This document shows, piece by piece, positions 34,087-47,216 of a stretch of 64,000 nt of DNA; position 1 is the first letter of the stretch; every line of letters begins with the position of its first letter. This DNA comes from Marasmius tenuissimus (Eukaryota; Basidiomycota; Agaricomycetes; Agaricales; Marasmiaceae): positions 1,178,001 through 1,242,000 of the forward strand of contig JAQOTA010000069.1 in assembly GCA_029532415.1 (NCBI GenBank), written 5' to 3'. Both the position numbers and the translations under genes were made by a program. The notes under the pieces were generated by a model, which worked only from the letters and a program-made list of their open reading frames with translations, was not told where the DNA came from and did no database searches.

Positions 34087-37000
34087 AGGATCCGTTTGTA
34101 TTTGTTGATACCCGAAGCACCTGCCCTATATGGGTGCGGTCCTCGTTTCCTTCCGTCCTTCAAGTGCTTGAGTGCTTCTATCATCGGGTCGCATTGTCAA
34201 TCGGCAACAATTGCAGCCTTGTATATCGCTAATTCGGTGGAAAGGTCACCCATATCCGGTAACTCTCCGAAATCACATTTGTACTTCGAGGTTTACCTGA
34301 CAGGCAGTCTCAGCGAACGATGAAATATGCAAGAAGTATGTAAAGCTAATTGCATCGATTCAGCGTCGGTACTTAGCCAAGACAAAGGTCCCATTTCTGG
34401 AGCCAACTCGGTGAATGAACGCTCTTGCTCCTAATTCCTCGAGAAAGCACTTGGAAAATTGAGATCCCAACAAGAGGATAGTGATGTAGAGTCCATGGAA
34501 GGATTGCCACAATACTCGCCTCCTCCTGGGTCTTCTAGGCACCAAGTGAGAATAGAATCCGAACTTGTGAAGTAAATCCAGCACAGGTTCCCTGATGTGG
34601 TTCATATTCAAGCTCAAGCTCAGTCTGTCGAGCTCGCACTTGTAACCTTGATCTCTTTCTTGAGGAGCTCAGCGTTCGCGCAAGAGACATAAGCCGAGTC
34701 GAGAAGACGATTACCACTACCACACATAGCCTATAGAGGAAGCCTACTACCGTCACGCCAATACGAAGCTTCGCCTTCCCAGGCATACCCGGCCATTGGA
34801 TGACCCCGTAGCCGCACCGAGGAAGTCGCGTGTTACTACCACGTCCCATATGATTGAACCCTAATAAATACTAGGATTTCTTCCCTTCTCTCTACTTCCG
34901 AACATTTGTCCCTCGGGGTCGTCGCCGGCGATGTATAGTTGTATCGATAGTAGTTTGCTCGGGCATCGGTTGCCAAGACGAGGTTTTCGGGACCGGTATA
35001 AATGAAGACAATTGAAGAGCATGAAGGTTTATCGAATCAAGGACGGTGGTGGAGTCGCATCCAATCCAGCTTTTGGCGCAACGAGGACCTAGAGTGTGAG
35101 CCAGGCGTATCCGTACTTCCAGGTCCGCTCATACCTTAGAGGAGCTCCAACCTCTTCAAGTCACTATAGTCCACGCTGAGTACGGAGCCTACGATGATAT
35201 CCAGCCTTGACTTGAGTTCCGTATCGCATGACAACTTCATGAGAGAAGAGACGAAGCATGATGGCGAAAGCGTCGCAGGAACGTCAATCGATAGGGTCTT
35301 GCTAACCTTTTCCGAGACCTAGTCACAACAAGTGTAGTCCTATCTGTCTTACCTCCTGAAAGAGACAAACAAAGCGGTGATCCAGTCAGTGACCACGACA
35401 TGGAAAGCGTCTGAGAAAGGTTAGGTAACTAGAGATGAGAAGCAACGGGGAACACGCCTTCCCCGATACCAGGATAGATAAAAACAAGAAGACCAAGATG
35501 AGTGGTCCAAGACCGAATAGCCGCCAGAGTTCGTCGCTTCCCTCGTTGACGATGGGGACGTCTAAGTTCCCAGTCCCACTAGAGATTTGACAAGAGTAAT
35601 GAGGAAGTTCGAGTCGGTACCAGAATGGCAACCTCATCGACAGCGACGGCAGGCGGATGAACTACTGGCTGAGACACTTGGCGAATGTACAACCGGAAAG
35701 TGGGAGCTTGCTAGACAGAGGTAAATGTTCGATGGGAAGGAAGAAGGGAGGCGGCGAATCCCGATGAGTGCAAAATGGTCGACTACATCAGCTGACCTCA
35801 CACTTTCATGTGTTTTACGCGTTGCAAGCCTCACATGATCGCGTCGTCGATCGCGTGCTCTCCGACTTTAGTGGCAGCCTCAGGCCATGCGAGAGGGAGG
35901 GGAAACGAGAAAGGACGGAAGGTGGCTGCTGTGCTGTGGCAGAATGATGCTACATAGGCAATAGCCGGGATCAGTGTCTCGTAAAGCTGTCAGTTGACTT
36001 GATGATTGTTGCGAGGGCACCCTATAGGCCATTCAAGGACATGTGAAGGACGATAGAGTTATTTTGAGGACAACATTGAGAATTACAGGAGACACTGAGT
36101 AGAAGCACGCGTACGGGAAAAGGCAATACTGGAGTACATGGTGTTCGGAGAAAGAGGCTCGATGATTACGTTAGATTGATGGCGACATCATTATTCTGAT
36201 GCCTCTTGAAGTTCTCTGCCCACCAGCCATCAATTCATCAATAACTTTGCAATAACTCAGAAGTTACAACTTCAGCAGTAGAAGTCCGGTTAAAACCTTT
36301 GTCGAAGCCTCAAGCTTTCCCTCAACTATCAGGCAATCTTAGGCGCCGACTCGTAGGCGCACTAACTAGACCAGTACCATGATTTTCGCAAGCAGACGGT
36401 ACAATACTATCGGCCAGGTCTGAGACCCAAAACTTCAGTTCCATTTAGCTCTTAGTACATGGTACGAGTTCAACTTTGAATTTGAAGTCCATTGAAGGCC
36501 GTTAAATGCCGACCTCAAGCTTTCCGTGCATCAAGTCTGCTTTTGCAAACACCGGAGTCATGCCGTGCATATGATCCTCATCCCTGGTACATACGCAGGA
36601 ATCACCGTGCTCGCATGAAAGCGTTCTGAGTACCCCGTTGTATGAGACCTGTCATCTCCCTAATTACAGAGTTATGTCCCGGGGACGTCGCGGCCTACTG
36701 ACTCCAGACTGGACAGATCCTACATATTCGTCCTCCGTCGCGATTTTATCTTCCGACATCGCCCCTGTACCTACTGAGTCATTATAACCACCTCAACTTA
36801 CTTTAATCACTTCCGAGTAGCAAGGGCCACCAGAAGTAATGACGGATAGAAAATCGGAGAAAACAAGTATGTAGCAATGACAGACGTCGGTTGCAAATCT
36901 GAGTCTACCTGGACCCACGGCACTGTCACCATCAGGATTCAAATATTCAGGGCCAATCGCTAAGGTCATGTTACCAAAGCCCCCAAAACGCGTCTCATCC

Positions 37001-37879
37001 CTTCTGATTTTCATCACCTTCCTATTTCGCGGCGGATACGTGAAAGAGCTCCACTTTGAAGTATAATACAGTCGTACCGACGCCCGAGTCGGGTTCGCCA
37101 AGTCTCGCCAAGTGTTCGCGTTTCCAGTCACGACAGGCGAACTGACGTTAGTTGACGAGTCCCTGGATCCTGAAACATCGGCGGTCGATCAATAATGCCT
37201 CAGGGATCGGCGTCCTCGCATTTCGCAGTTTGCTCTTACCCAAAGTCGACCACACACATTATACATAAAACGCCCATTGGCCACGGTGTGTAGACCTAGA
37301 CCCACAACACATTAAATGTCATCGTCAAACGACGTACGTGGCGTCGGAGTGAACACCAGCAACCGAAAACCGAATCCTGCTAGAGCCGCCAAGCAGAGGC
37401 TAGGGAAGACTTTATGCCAGAGATACTTATCAATGAATGCTAAACAGACAGATTGTACGCTCGTGTCCTGAACTTGCCGGAGAGCCTAGCGTTTTAGAAT
37501 GAGACTATCGAGAAACACATTGAAAATGGTTATAATAATACAGTAAGTCGAAAAGGAACGGAATAGTGCAAGATAGATATCAAGGACGATATGTCATTCG
37601 AACACAAAACGAAACTCGAGACAACCAAAAAGTCGACATATCCTAACGTGTTGTATGTACCATGAGTGAGTAGCGATGATCGAAAAGCGAAAAAATAAAA
37701 GAGAAAGTGTATAGTGGTGGGTGGTATCGAATAGGTTAATAACAATAGTTCTCATTGAGGGTAACATTTTACACTGTGAGGAACTAGAGCCGAGAAAGGC
37801 GGAAAGACATGAGAGAGGTCGACAACCAGAGGCGGAAGAAGACATACCAAATCCAACGACATGCTACATTACAAGGAGA
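34087..37879. other. Gene-poor block, possible degenerate membrane/secreted gene
   Basis: About 3.8 kb without a convincing complete gene. On the minus strand, 36920-37140 reads like protein (WRDLANPTRASVRLYYTSKW, FTYPPRNRK, TRFGGFGNMTLAIGPEYL) and ends at a plausible GTAGAC donor. At 35450-35640 there is a hydrophobic helix-like segment (LFGLGPLILVFLFLSILVSG) after CQISSGTGNLDVPIV. They could be exons of one decayed or unresolved gene, but I could not connect them. No transposon proteins or terminal repeats were recognised. Confidence 0.35.
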
Positions 37880-39965
37880 TCATAATATATTCGTTTCCGA
37901 CAGTGTCTTCAGCAATATCAACTCCTGGATATGGTTAATGACGGTGCTGGTAGCTTTCGTATCCTAGTCACGAATAGACCAATTTTCAGCGACTAAGGCC
38001 GGAGGATCGCATGGCGAGTGAACGTACGACTGCACAAGTCATGTGAGGATGTATCTTTCTTTTCTTTGGCGAATTCTGATGATGTAGGCCGCTAAACATG
38101 TCCAAAAGGTCTATGGAGATGGAGAGATAAGCCACGAGGACGAAGATAACGAGAGGGAAGTCAGCAAGACATACACTTCGACACGCTTTCCACCGTATTG
38201 GGCTTGTCTTTGCTATAACTTGTCACATACTTGGAGAACTGTATCCCAGACTTCAGATGTGAATCAAGGATGTCGATCTTGTTCAATAACAGAATGAGGT
38301 CGACGGACGCCAGGAGTTTGTTGGCACAAATCGTCCTCCAAAGTTTCATAGAATCAGCAAGACGGTTGACGCTTCGATCCTCGGCAAGGGCCTGATTGAA
38401 TGCTAGAAACCGAAACCGAGGCCAGAACGGGCATCTGGTTGTCAGCAATTCAATCAGGACTCTGAGCGGCATATCAAAGCGTACCCGAGATTGGCGCGAG
38501 AAAGATGATAACGGTGACATCGTCAAAGAATTGTGCCCATGCAGCTGGATGGTGAGGCAAAAACGGACCGTCAATGTGATGACACCTGAGCGATAAGTAT
38601 AACATACCTCGCTGACTACGAGCACCTCCAACATCATAAATGACCCATTCCTTACCCCCTCCAGTTTCTGGTGCTATCGCCGAGCGATAAAATCAGTCGC
38701 CGCCAGGTTCGATATTGCGGAATGATGACGCACAGCTATTCTCCATAGAGATTCGATGCTCTTCAGGGCCTATGGTTCGGACGCGTGCACGGAGAATATC
38801 ATCTGAAGAAACGTACAGTACATCAGAGCAATTACAGGGCAACGAATTTGCAGAGCGATCGATACTCACGCGAGCTTGGCATGTAATCTTCCCGTGCTAT
38901 TCGAGGAACATCCTCCAGAAAGCTATGACGGCAGGTTAGCGCGTGCAGAAACAAGAAGGTTCTCAAGCGTACAATCCAGGCTGGTCTTTGAGGGATATTT
39001 CCTCCTCTTTCAACTTTGTTTGAACGTCAGGATGTTTCCAAAGTGCCTGGATGTCTTGACTACAAGCACTGATTATCCGTCGGTTAGCTACGTCCTCCTC
39101 CGCTTCGAGCTTATTCTCCGCAGAATGCCGACGGCCGCCAGGCAGGCGATTGAAAAGATTGAAGTTCCGTTTCCACGAAGATGAATTGGTTCCGGATCGA
39201 ATAGCAATTTCTGATGCACGAGCAGGGTGGTATTGGAGATGTGTCAAAGTGGAATGATCTTTTGGGGGGTCTGTGTTGATGAAGGCAGTCGTTGATGAAG
39301 CCCCAGAACCACTTCGAGAGCGATAGACCACTGTAGTATCGATGGGAGGAAGAATGGCAGAGCCTGTTATCCGCTTCGTCAAGGTCTCCTCGACTTGCTT
39401 AAGAGGCGTCAAACTAAAGCAAAGCCGTCGCAGGGTATCATCTAATTGACGAGCAGGTAATACTGCACTCGTCGACTTGGGAGATGTCGGAGGAGGTGAG
39501 GTAGGTCGGGTTGAAGGCTGGCTGCTCGTGTCTTTGGGTGGCAGCATGACATTGAGGATGAAGTTGACAGAACGAACGAGGTTAAGGTGGATTACGGGTC
39601 GCCATAATTCAGCTCGCTCTTGGAACGCTCTGGGAGAGAAATGAAGTTGGAAATTCTTGAGAATGGTTGACTTTCCCGATTCTGCTTGGCCTGATGGAAG
39701 CAGAGGTTGAGCGACCGACAGAAAAAAAATGAATGAAACTCAAGGTTTGCACACCTAAAAGCAGGATCTTTGCGCCTATCTGACCTCGTCTATTTCTCGT
39801 CGTTTCGCGGTCTTGCGAAAGAGCGAGATCAATCGCGTCGCTCACCCGCTTCGCTTCTCGTTCTTCTTCTAACCGCAATTCTTTCTGCTCATCGGTAAGG
39901 TCAGGTGAAGGAGGAGGCGGCCAGTTTTCTGAAGAAGCTTCACGGCGTGGGTTGGCGGGTGACAT
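37880..39965 (-). CDS. Heterotrimeric G protein alpha subunit with enlarged helical domain
   Basis: Start ATG 39965 (MSPANPRREASS), stop TGA 37880-37882; about eight exons, roughly 500 residues against 350-360 for a standard G-alpha. The P-loop KILLLG|QAESGKSTILKNF is split by an intron. The helical domain carries a Ser/Thr/Pro-rich insert (PSTRPTSPPPTSPKSTSA; RSRSGSGASSTTAF). Then come RARVRTIGPEEHRI (switch I with the conserved Arg), EWVIYDVGG.RSQR (switch II), AAWAQFFDDVTVIIF, LLLNKIDIL and the C-terminal TCAV|DTKATSTVINHIQ. The final residues are TNIL, unlike the CGLF/CGLY ends of typical receptor-coupled subunits. Mushroom genomes carry expanded sets of such atypical G-alphas. It probably binds GTP, but receptor coupling is doubtful. 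Confidence 0.9.
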
Positions 39966-42900
39966 CCGTGAAGCGGAGATTCAGCTGCGACGAAGAGAGG
40001 AAGAAATGGGCAACAAGAGGGCGAGATAAATCCGATAAGTGTGAGGAATGAGAGGATAGGTCTTGAAGGACGTGAATTATTGGAGAATAGTAATGGAGGA
40101 GATGATGGAAGTACAGGACAAAAGAACGGAGCTCACAGAAACCGGTCAAACCGTCATGGGATGCCAAACGGTCGCGTAAACTTTACCATGTCCCCTTAGA
40201 CACAGCCACCAAGTAACCATCCGGCAAAATGTGGCAAACAATGCCAACCTCTGTCAACATTGCCAGTCTGAGTAACCACCGTTGCCAAGATTCTTCCGGG
40301 TTTGCTCCTCCGTATACATTCTCTCGATACAGTCGGACGGGGACATTAGGAACACCAGTATATCCTTACGTTCCGCAGTTGCGAAGGAGACTCCATTCCG
40401 ATTCAGGACTCGGGAAGTCCCCGATGCCTGCCATGCGGCTGGCCCTCAAAATTGTTTCCGAGACTACAAATTTACTTGCTTGTCCGCTGGAGTCGAATCG
40501 ACAAGGCGGGTGTCAAACCAATGAACGGTCTGAACCATATCAAGTTGGACCGTCTTTGTTACAGAATTTGAGTCTGAATCATTACAACGACAGGGTCAGA
40601 CACTTGACCCTGAGGTCACTAAGAGCCCGTCGAATGACCACATCATCCAAGCCTGGGAAGCAGTTACCTTCACTCAGTCTCTCACAGTCCAGAGTCCAGA
40701 CCCAGAATCACAATCAATTCGAAAGACGGCAGTTTGTAAAGTGGTCCCGGTAGTTGGTACGATTTGCGTATGATCAAACAGAGGCAAAGTATTTTCGCGA
40801 ATCGCGCCTCGCACCATCACAAAAGTATCAACCATTGTCCGAGTTCTACCTGTGATCTAGGAATGATAACCGGTTCTCTTGGAACCGGAGGCGGGGCTGA
40901 ATCCTTGAACCTCCATACACCAGATCACTACCAGAGCTTCCGCACCCCCAGGAGGCAAACAACATCCATGAACAATATCTATGATTCATATAGATCTTTC
41001 GCATGGACCTGCGTACAAGACTACAGGTCGCAATTCATGAAAAGAAACATTCATCTATGGTCAGCATGTAATTAAGGACTCACCACGGGTCCGCGGATGA
41101 AGATCATACGGTTGCAATGGTAAAGTCTAAAAGTGGTCTAAAGCCAGGCAGAGAGGGCTTACCGATGCTGGCGAAAACTTTACACTGAAAGAAACACCCG
41201 CGCGCAGGACAATTGAAAGCAGGCCGAATCCATTGGGTAGAATGGTGCCACCTCCATCCGAGACAGATAGCTATGTGAGTAATTAATCCCTTTCAGCCTC
41301 ACAAGCGCGTCACAATGTCTGGATCGGAGAGTGGCGGGCCATTTCGTTTGAAGGAATCAAGCGAGCCGAATACCATCATTGCAGGACGATTTTCTCTCAG
41401 CCGGCCTCCCAACTTTAGGCTTCTTGAAACCGAGTGGGACTGTAGAGATCGAGGGGCACCTACCCTCTATGCCTGTCAGGCCGAGCTCGCACTCTAATTC
41501 TCTCCTGGGGTTTCTATATCGCCGCTGAGCGATGATAGTGATCATGCGTCTATGCGGGTGGCAAATATCCGGAAGCGTATTCAGACATTGAAAAAGACAA
41601 CGGTCAAAAGTGGATCGACCTGCGCTCTAGACCAATCGGGGACTCTGTCATGATCACGAACAAACTGGGCATACAAGCACGAGGACGACCTACATGATCA
41701 TTCGGGGCTGAAAACCCCCGACGTCGACTATTCAATCTTGCCCTGCGAGCTTGTGTAAAGCGATTTCCCGGGGAGCGGAAGACATTGGTAATCACCCGTC
41801 GACATCGTTGTGGGGTAGCCAGAATTACTCGCCGGATGTAAGGTCGGACCCCGAGAAGCCTCGTGATTCTCTGGCATAACTTTCACTAAGCTTTCACTCT
41901 CAAGGACAGTAGCAATTTCCACGGCGGCCAGTGGCGCCGATCAAGTCATGCCAGTGACTGTAGACTGCGCTTGGACAAGCTGCATGGACCAGGACGTCCC
42001 TCTCCCTGGAGCGAAAGGGACGCGTTACACAGGACTCTCCGGACTGTCCCTGCACCGCCAGAGGCGAAATGTTGCGACGGTAGCTCTGCGTAGATAGAAC
42101 ATGGTGATACATCGAGGAGAGACAAAGGTGGCCTTCCGAAGGATGGCATTGCGTTCAGGAACCACGTCTGTAGACTCAATCGAGTAAATTTCCGGGATGT
42201 GCTAGCCAATCAACCTCCAGCGAGCCAATCGGATCATATCGACGATTTTCCGGGAGTCTTGGCACTGAGGGGTCTGGTTTCCTGAAGGCTGAGCGCTGAG
42301 CGTACGCAAAGGACCTAGGCCTCAAGGTTGACATGGGCCATACAAATTGAGTTCGATGGGGACCCGAGCAGGGATCCTGTGGGCAGGCGAAGGAAATCCG
42401 TAGCTAGCTTGGAGCTCGAAGTGGAGTCAGTCTGTCAGCATAGGTCAGTATGTCGCCGGCTGCACGATGCGTACCAAAGGTAGAAGGGAGAATGCGTACC
42501 GGTAGGCAGCATTAGACCTTGCCTGCTGTCAGCCAGCTGTAGGAAAAGCAACAATCACGGGACAAATGGTGCCAGGAAGTACTGCTTGTCCCGAGAAGAC
42601 TGTGAGGTCGGGAACATCACGGAGGCGGCTTGCGCCTGTCATTCGACAGAAACTTACATCCAAAAACAAGATAAGTAATGGACAGAGCCCGACATCCGTT
42701 GGCCACGAAGAGGAGATATTTTGGGTTCAGGGATGTCCCTGATAGTTGGAGTGACTGGCCTTCCCACTTGGTGGGCCAGATAATGGAAGAGCAACATAAC
42801 GTCGTGCATTCGAAGGAGTCGCGAAGAACCAGGGAGCTGTTCCGGAAATGGGTGGTTTCCATGCATAGGGCACCACAGCGCGGTTTTGCAGTTCTTCATA

Positions 42901-44734
42901 AACCTTGCAGAACACAAAGTGAGTGTGAGCATGCGATGTGTTTTGAAACCAAGCTGAGATGAACATTCTGTACTACCGCCCGGAGTCGTTGCTAGAGCCT
43001 TCAGTTTCAATCAGAGGCTAGAACTTGGCAGTATGGCACGCACTCATTGATCGGTTTCAAACGACCATACCTCGACTACGAATGAAAAGTTCGTCTGCGA
43101 CCGAGGTTGACGGCTTTCTTTAGTCCCAAATGGCACAGAGTCCCAAGGACGATCGAAGAGCATAGGAAGATGGGATGCCAACCCTAACCCTCCCTAACCC
43201 CCATGGAGGAACGCTTATGGTATGTCACAGGCACGTGAAGTTCAAGTACGTGACAAACGCGCCAGAACGCGTCGCGTCGTGTACATTTGTAGCGTGAAGA
43301 TATACCAGCCGGGGTGGTTTAAAGCTTATAATGCTACAACACTCTCGCCCGAGGGCTGCGATTACAGGAAAGATGATTGATTCCTCAATTTTACAGGAGG
43401 TATATCATATGCTGCTCGTGTAGGTTCAGGTGATGCACACAACTCGTACAGCCTCTTGTCTAGCTATCAGAATTCGACAGAGGAAAATCCCATGCACGCA
43501 CAGGATGCGATCTTTGCCCAAATGTATCCAGGCCCATCCCACACCTCCAAATTGTCTCGAACTAAATCGAACCACAGCGCCGAGTCAAATCGAGCCAGGT
43601 TCAACCGAGAATCCCAGTGAATCCGGGCCTAAGATGAGCGGAACATGTATCACGATGCGGGTACCGACATGACAGGAGGCGAGAACGACTCGGCTAGCGT
43701 CCCATGAGACCGAAGTGATACCAGGGAGCAGGCATGGATTTCTAATGAGGGCAAGCCCATGTGCCCGCGATTTGAATGGGGACGGGGTTGACCAAGCATT
43801 GCCCAGCGTGCACACGATGGACACGGGTGTTTTACAACAATGAGCAGCGGGATAGAAACATCATGGGACGAGGGCCGGTGAGAAACGCGCCCACGACCAT
43901 CGCGCAATCGTTGAGAGTTCGGCCCAATTGGACGTTATCAGATATACCCGTGAGGACGAGCGGCAAGAGATTGTGCAGGTGACCGGGGTAGCGCGAGAAG
44001 TCATGTCGAAGGCCGGCAGAATTGCAAGGTATCCACGAAAGGTAGGTCGAACTCCAGTTTTCAGATCATCTCGTATCTCATGATGAATGAAACTCTTGAT
44101 GCATTGAGAGGAGAGGAGAAATAAGACTTAGTAAGACAAGGTTCGGATATGAGTAGGTAGAAGTTCTTGAGCTCATGAAGAGCTTACACGCACCTTAGCG
44201 AAAACCAGACCTATCCGCAAGACCACAATCATCGACAGCGGCAAGCCTCCAAGGAAGTGAACTTGAAGTGAGAAAGGTCTAAGAGAGCTCGAGCGCGTAC
44301 GAGAGAGGGAAGTGGCAAGAGACGGTAGAGCGGCGAGACATGAGGGAAGGAAACAAGAACCGCTGCCCACTTGTCTGCCCTATATATAAGCTTGCCCGGG
44401 GCCGGTCCCACGAGGCATTTTTGCACAGCGCAATTACGCGATTGGCTAAGCAGGTGACGTATGTCCCTCATGCTGCAGTCCATGATTGGTGCCACACTTC
44501 GAAGGCTAGAGTAAGTTCATATCGCAACCCGTCTCGCCAAGCTCAGTGTCCTGACTACCTCGGGCGTTGAAGCAGCAAGCTCTCTCGACACATCTGAGTA
44601 CCCTATGAGAACACAGGCACTGGCATTTGCCTTGAATACTGGTCCGTTCGACTCGAATTGATATTGTTATGCAGCAGTATACAGATACAGTGAAAGTCTA
44701 CAGATGAATATTACACTATGCATAATTAGATTCT
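39966..44734. other. Gene-poor block of 4.8 kb
   Basis: No open frame longer than about 175 codons, none with recognisable motifs and none that can be extended by splicing. No transposase, reverse transcriptase or long terminal repeat was recognised. Contains a short telomere-like CCCTAA cluster (43181-43202) and an isolated TATATATAAG at about 44381. Could be decayed transposon sequence or a long regulatory or non-coding transcript region. Confidence 0.5.
43181..43202. repeat. Short interstitial telomere-like CCCTAA cluster
   Basis: ACCCTAACCC followed by TCCCTAACCC: CCCTAA, CCCT and CCCTAA in series, matching the TTAGGG telomere unit on the other strand. Only about three units, so it could be chance or a repaired break. 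Confidence 0.5.
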
Positions 44735-46874
44735 TTATTGAGCGATTATTCCGTTTGTCCCATTAACCCCGTTCAATTTTCCGTGATTATCCCATTTACC
44801 CCACAATCCCGTCTCTCTCCATTGCTCAGTGCCTCCCATCACACAGTGAGCTTGGACTCCGCGATTCCTCAGAATGCTCATCGCCAACCTTCCGATGTGC
44901 CCGTAGTGCGACAGTGTGAACACCACCTTACCCTCTAGAGAAGCGCCAAACTCGGGGTCCTTTGACCCAAGGCGTCCATCCAGCAACCTGAACTTCTCGA
45001 CCATCGTGGGAAGATCTCTGTAGGGGTTCTTGTCTTTGAGCGAATCGACAGGCAGATTGACCGACAGCCCGGGTATATGTGAAGCCGCAAAGGAGACTTC
45101 ATCTCTCAGGTCGAGGACCACGTACTTCTGTCTGTCGAGGTTAGCTGAGAGCTCTGGAGCAACCTCCGCAATTCCCTGTACCCGTGTAAGCCCGGCTTTC
45201 TTGGGCGGACTCCACGAAGGGTCGAAGAGCATTGCGTGGGATTCTTCTACAGAGGCTTCCCAATCGATGTTGTACCTGACGAACTGAATTTAAGTGCCAA
45301 GTCTCAGGTCCGGATTCAACGAAGACACGAACCCGTATTGGTCGATGTCTAGAAGCTCGGAGTTTTCAATCTTTGGGAAATACTCCGGCCCAAGCTTTTC
45401 CATGAACTCATGAATGTATTGGAAGGGCTGATCACAGCAAATGAATGCACCTGTAAAGACGGAAAATCATATGTCTTTGTCCTTGCAGTTCTTTGCTCGG
45501 GATATACGTACAAGTTATCTCCCCATTGTCGTTTCTCAGCTCGTCGAGCGTGCCCTCGTCCTTGGCCCTCTGGAGGTACTTCAATAAGCCGAGCAATGCA
45601 AGTCCCGAGCTTGGGCCAACGAGAAGCCCGCTCCTGCACAGCGCCAATGCGGTTTCGAAGGATTCGAAGGATGGAACTTCCTCAATCCCGTCGACCGACT
45701 CCCTCCAAGGGAACTCGACGGGCTCAAGCAAGCTAAACATCCGTGGTCCGGGAACCTAAGTACATTATCCATCAGCCTGGTTCAACGAAGGTAATTTAGT
45801 TCACGTACCCGTTCCCCATTTACCGGGCACACCCCGATGCGCTTGATAGACGGCTTGTGCTGTTTGAGATACAATCCGGTACCCGTCATCGTACCTAGTC
45901 TAAGTGAGTTTACACTATTAGGCGAAAAGGTTGGTCGTCACTTACCGGAGGTCCCGATACTGGCGGCAAACACTGATAGGTTAGGCATTTGCTTGAGAAT
46001 CTGTGGTCCCGTCCAGCGCATGTGGGCTTCGTAGTTCTGAAAAGCGAACGTGGTATCAATGATTCACATCGGGCGAGCAGGACCCAAAACACTCACCTCC
46101 CAGTTCGAATACTGATCAGGATTATACCAGCCTTTCTGTTTCCCATCCTCGGTGGCCTGCCAGATGCCACCGTTCGGATCAAGTGGCTCGGGTTGACCAT
46201 GTCCGCCGAAAACAGTCCTAAAGCGGGCACGGTGAACTTGATGAATTCATGCAGAAATCGATTGACATACAAATCCACACCCTATTCCGAAGGACTGTTA
46301 GTTATGACCCATAGTCAATGGTAACGGAGAACATACGAAGAACCTAAGTAAATCGAGCTTCGCGGGCGTGGTCTTGTTGGTCATGTACGCCTTTACCTTG
46401 TCGATACCATATATATTTGCGAGTAAGCCCATAGAAATGACAGTACTTCCGGAGGAGTATTCAACGAGTGTATGAGTCTCGGGCGTTATGAGGCCATTCT
46501 CCTTCCCCCGGAGAATCATGTTCAGGGCTAGAATGACCAGTGAGAGGTCGGAAATCAGGTCGATGTAGAAACAGACGTACCTGGAAGCAGCTTGACATTC
46601 GTCGCAGGCAGGCAACTCATGAGTTTCGCGTATATCCGGACGCCGTCTACAATCAGGTTTCTCAGCACACATCAGTCAACGACGAGAGATGGGACGCACC
46701 GTCACGCAGAGGGTTCAGTTTCCTTGGTATCTCGACCATCTGGTGGGTGTCAGGATTATGTAGGGCGCCGTTGACCAGGGCACTTACGGGGACTGGTGGA
46801 CATTTGTCCGGGTCATAGTAGTCGATCAAAGCATCCTCGCCAGAGTACACATTGAGGACGGGGTCGGCGGTCAT
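44735..46874 (-). CDS. Cysteine synthase-like PLP enzyme fused to a rhodanese-like domain
   Basis: Start ATG 46874 (MTADPVLNVYSG), stop at 44735; several short introns. The N-terminal two thirds are a fold-type II PLP enzyme: PATNVK (PLP Lys), EYSSGSTVISMGLL (phosphate/substrate loop), YGIDKVKAYMTNKTTPAKL, then the C-terminal VGPSSGLALLGLLKYL that binds the PLP ring region. This places it with cysteine synthase/CBS-like enzymes making cysteine or related thiols. The last 165 residues are a rhodanese-like domain (YVVLDLRDEVSFAASHIPG; VVFTLSHYGHIGRLAMSIL; VMGGTEQWRETGL). The loop where rhodaneses carry the sulfur-accepting Cys has none here, so this half is probably a binding or regulatory domain. 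Such fusions are known in fungi from annotation; the exact substrate is uncertain. Confidence 0.86.
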
Positions 46875-47216
46875 CTTGAAAGACGCGAATTGGGGAACAG
46901 ATATGGAGTACTAACCATCCTAATAGCCTCTCTTTATAGGTGAGACTGAGGGAGAGAGAAAAGGTAAAACGGTTTGCGTACCTCCAAATCAACAACGACA
47001 TACGGCTGATTAGATCTAAGAGATCTAGATCTCGACATCAAATGCGAATCCAACAGTTGCGGATGTGGGATTGCGGAATGAACCGCCCAAAAGCAACCCG
47101 AACCAAACGGTTCTGGTAGAGTTTTTCCCCAGGATGCGAACGTTCGAACCCTTCTGTATTACAGTCAATGTGTACCGCACCGGGGTCTATTCATTATTGA
47201 ATATTGTCTCTATAGT
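46875..47216. other. Intergenic region
   Basis: Promoter side of the cysteine synthase fusion and 3' side of the MFS gene. No gene or RNA recognised. Confidence 0.5.

Noticed and set aside
40229..40753. 174-codon plus-strand frame, the longest in the gene-poor block
   Set aside because: No recognisable domain, and codon composition like the surrounding non-coding sequence; not enough to call a gene.
47095..47165. Second tRNA-like T-loop (GTTCGAACCC)
   Set aside because: The flanking bases do not form a T-arm of the right length and no matching D-arm or anticodon arm is present.
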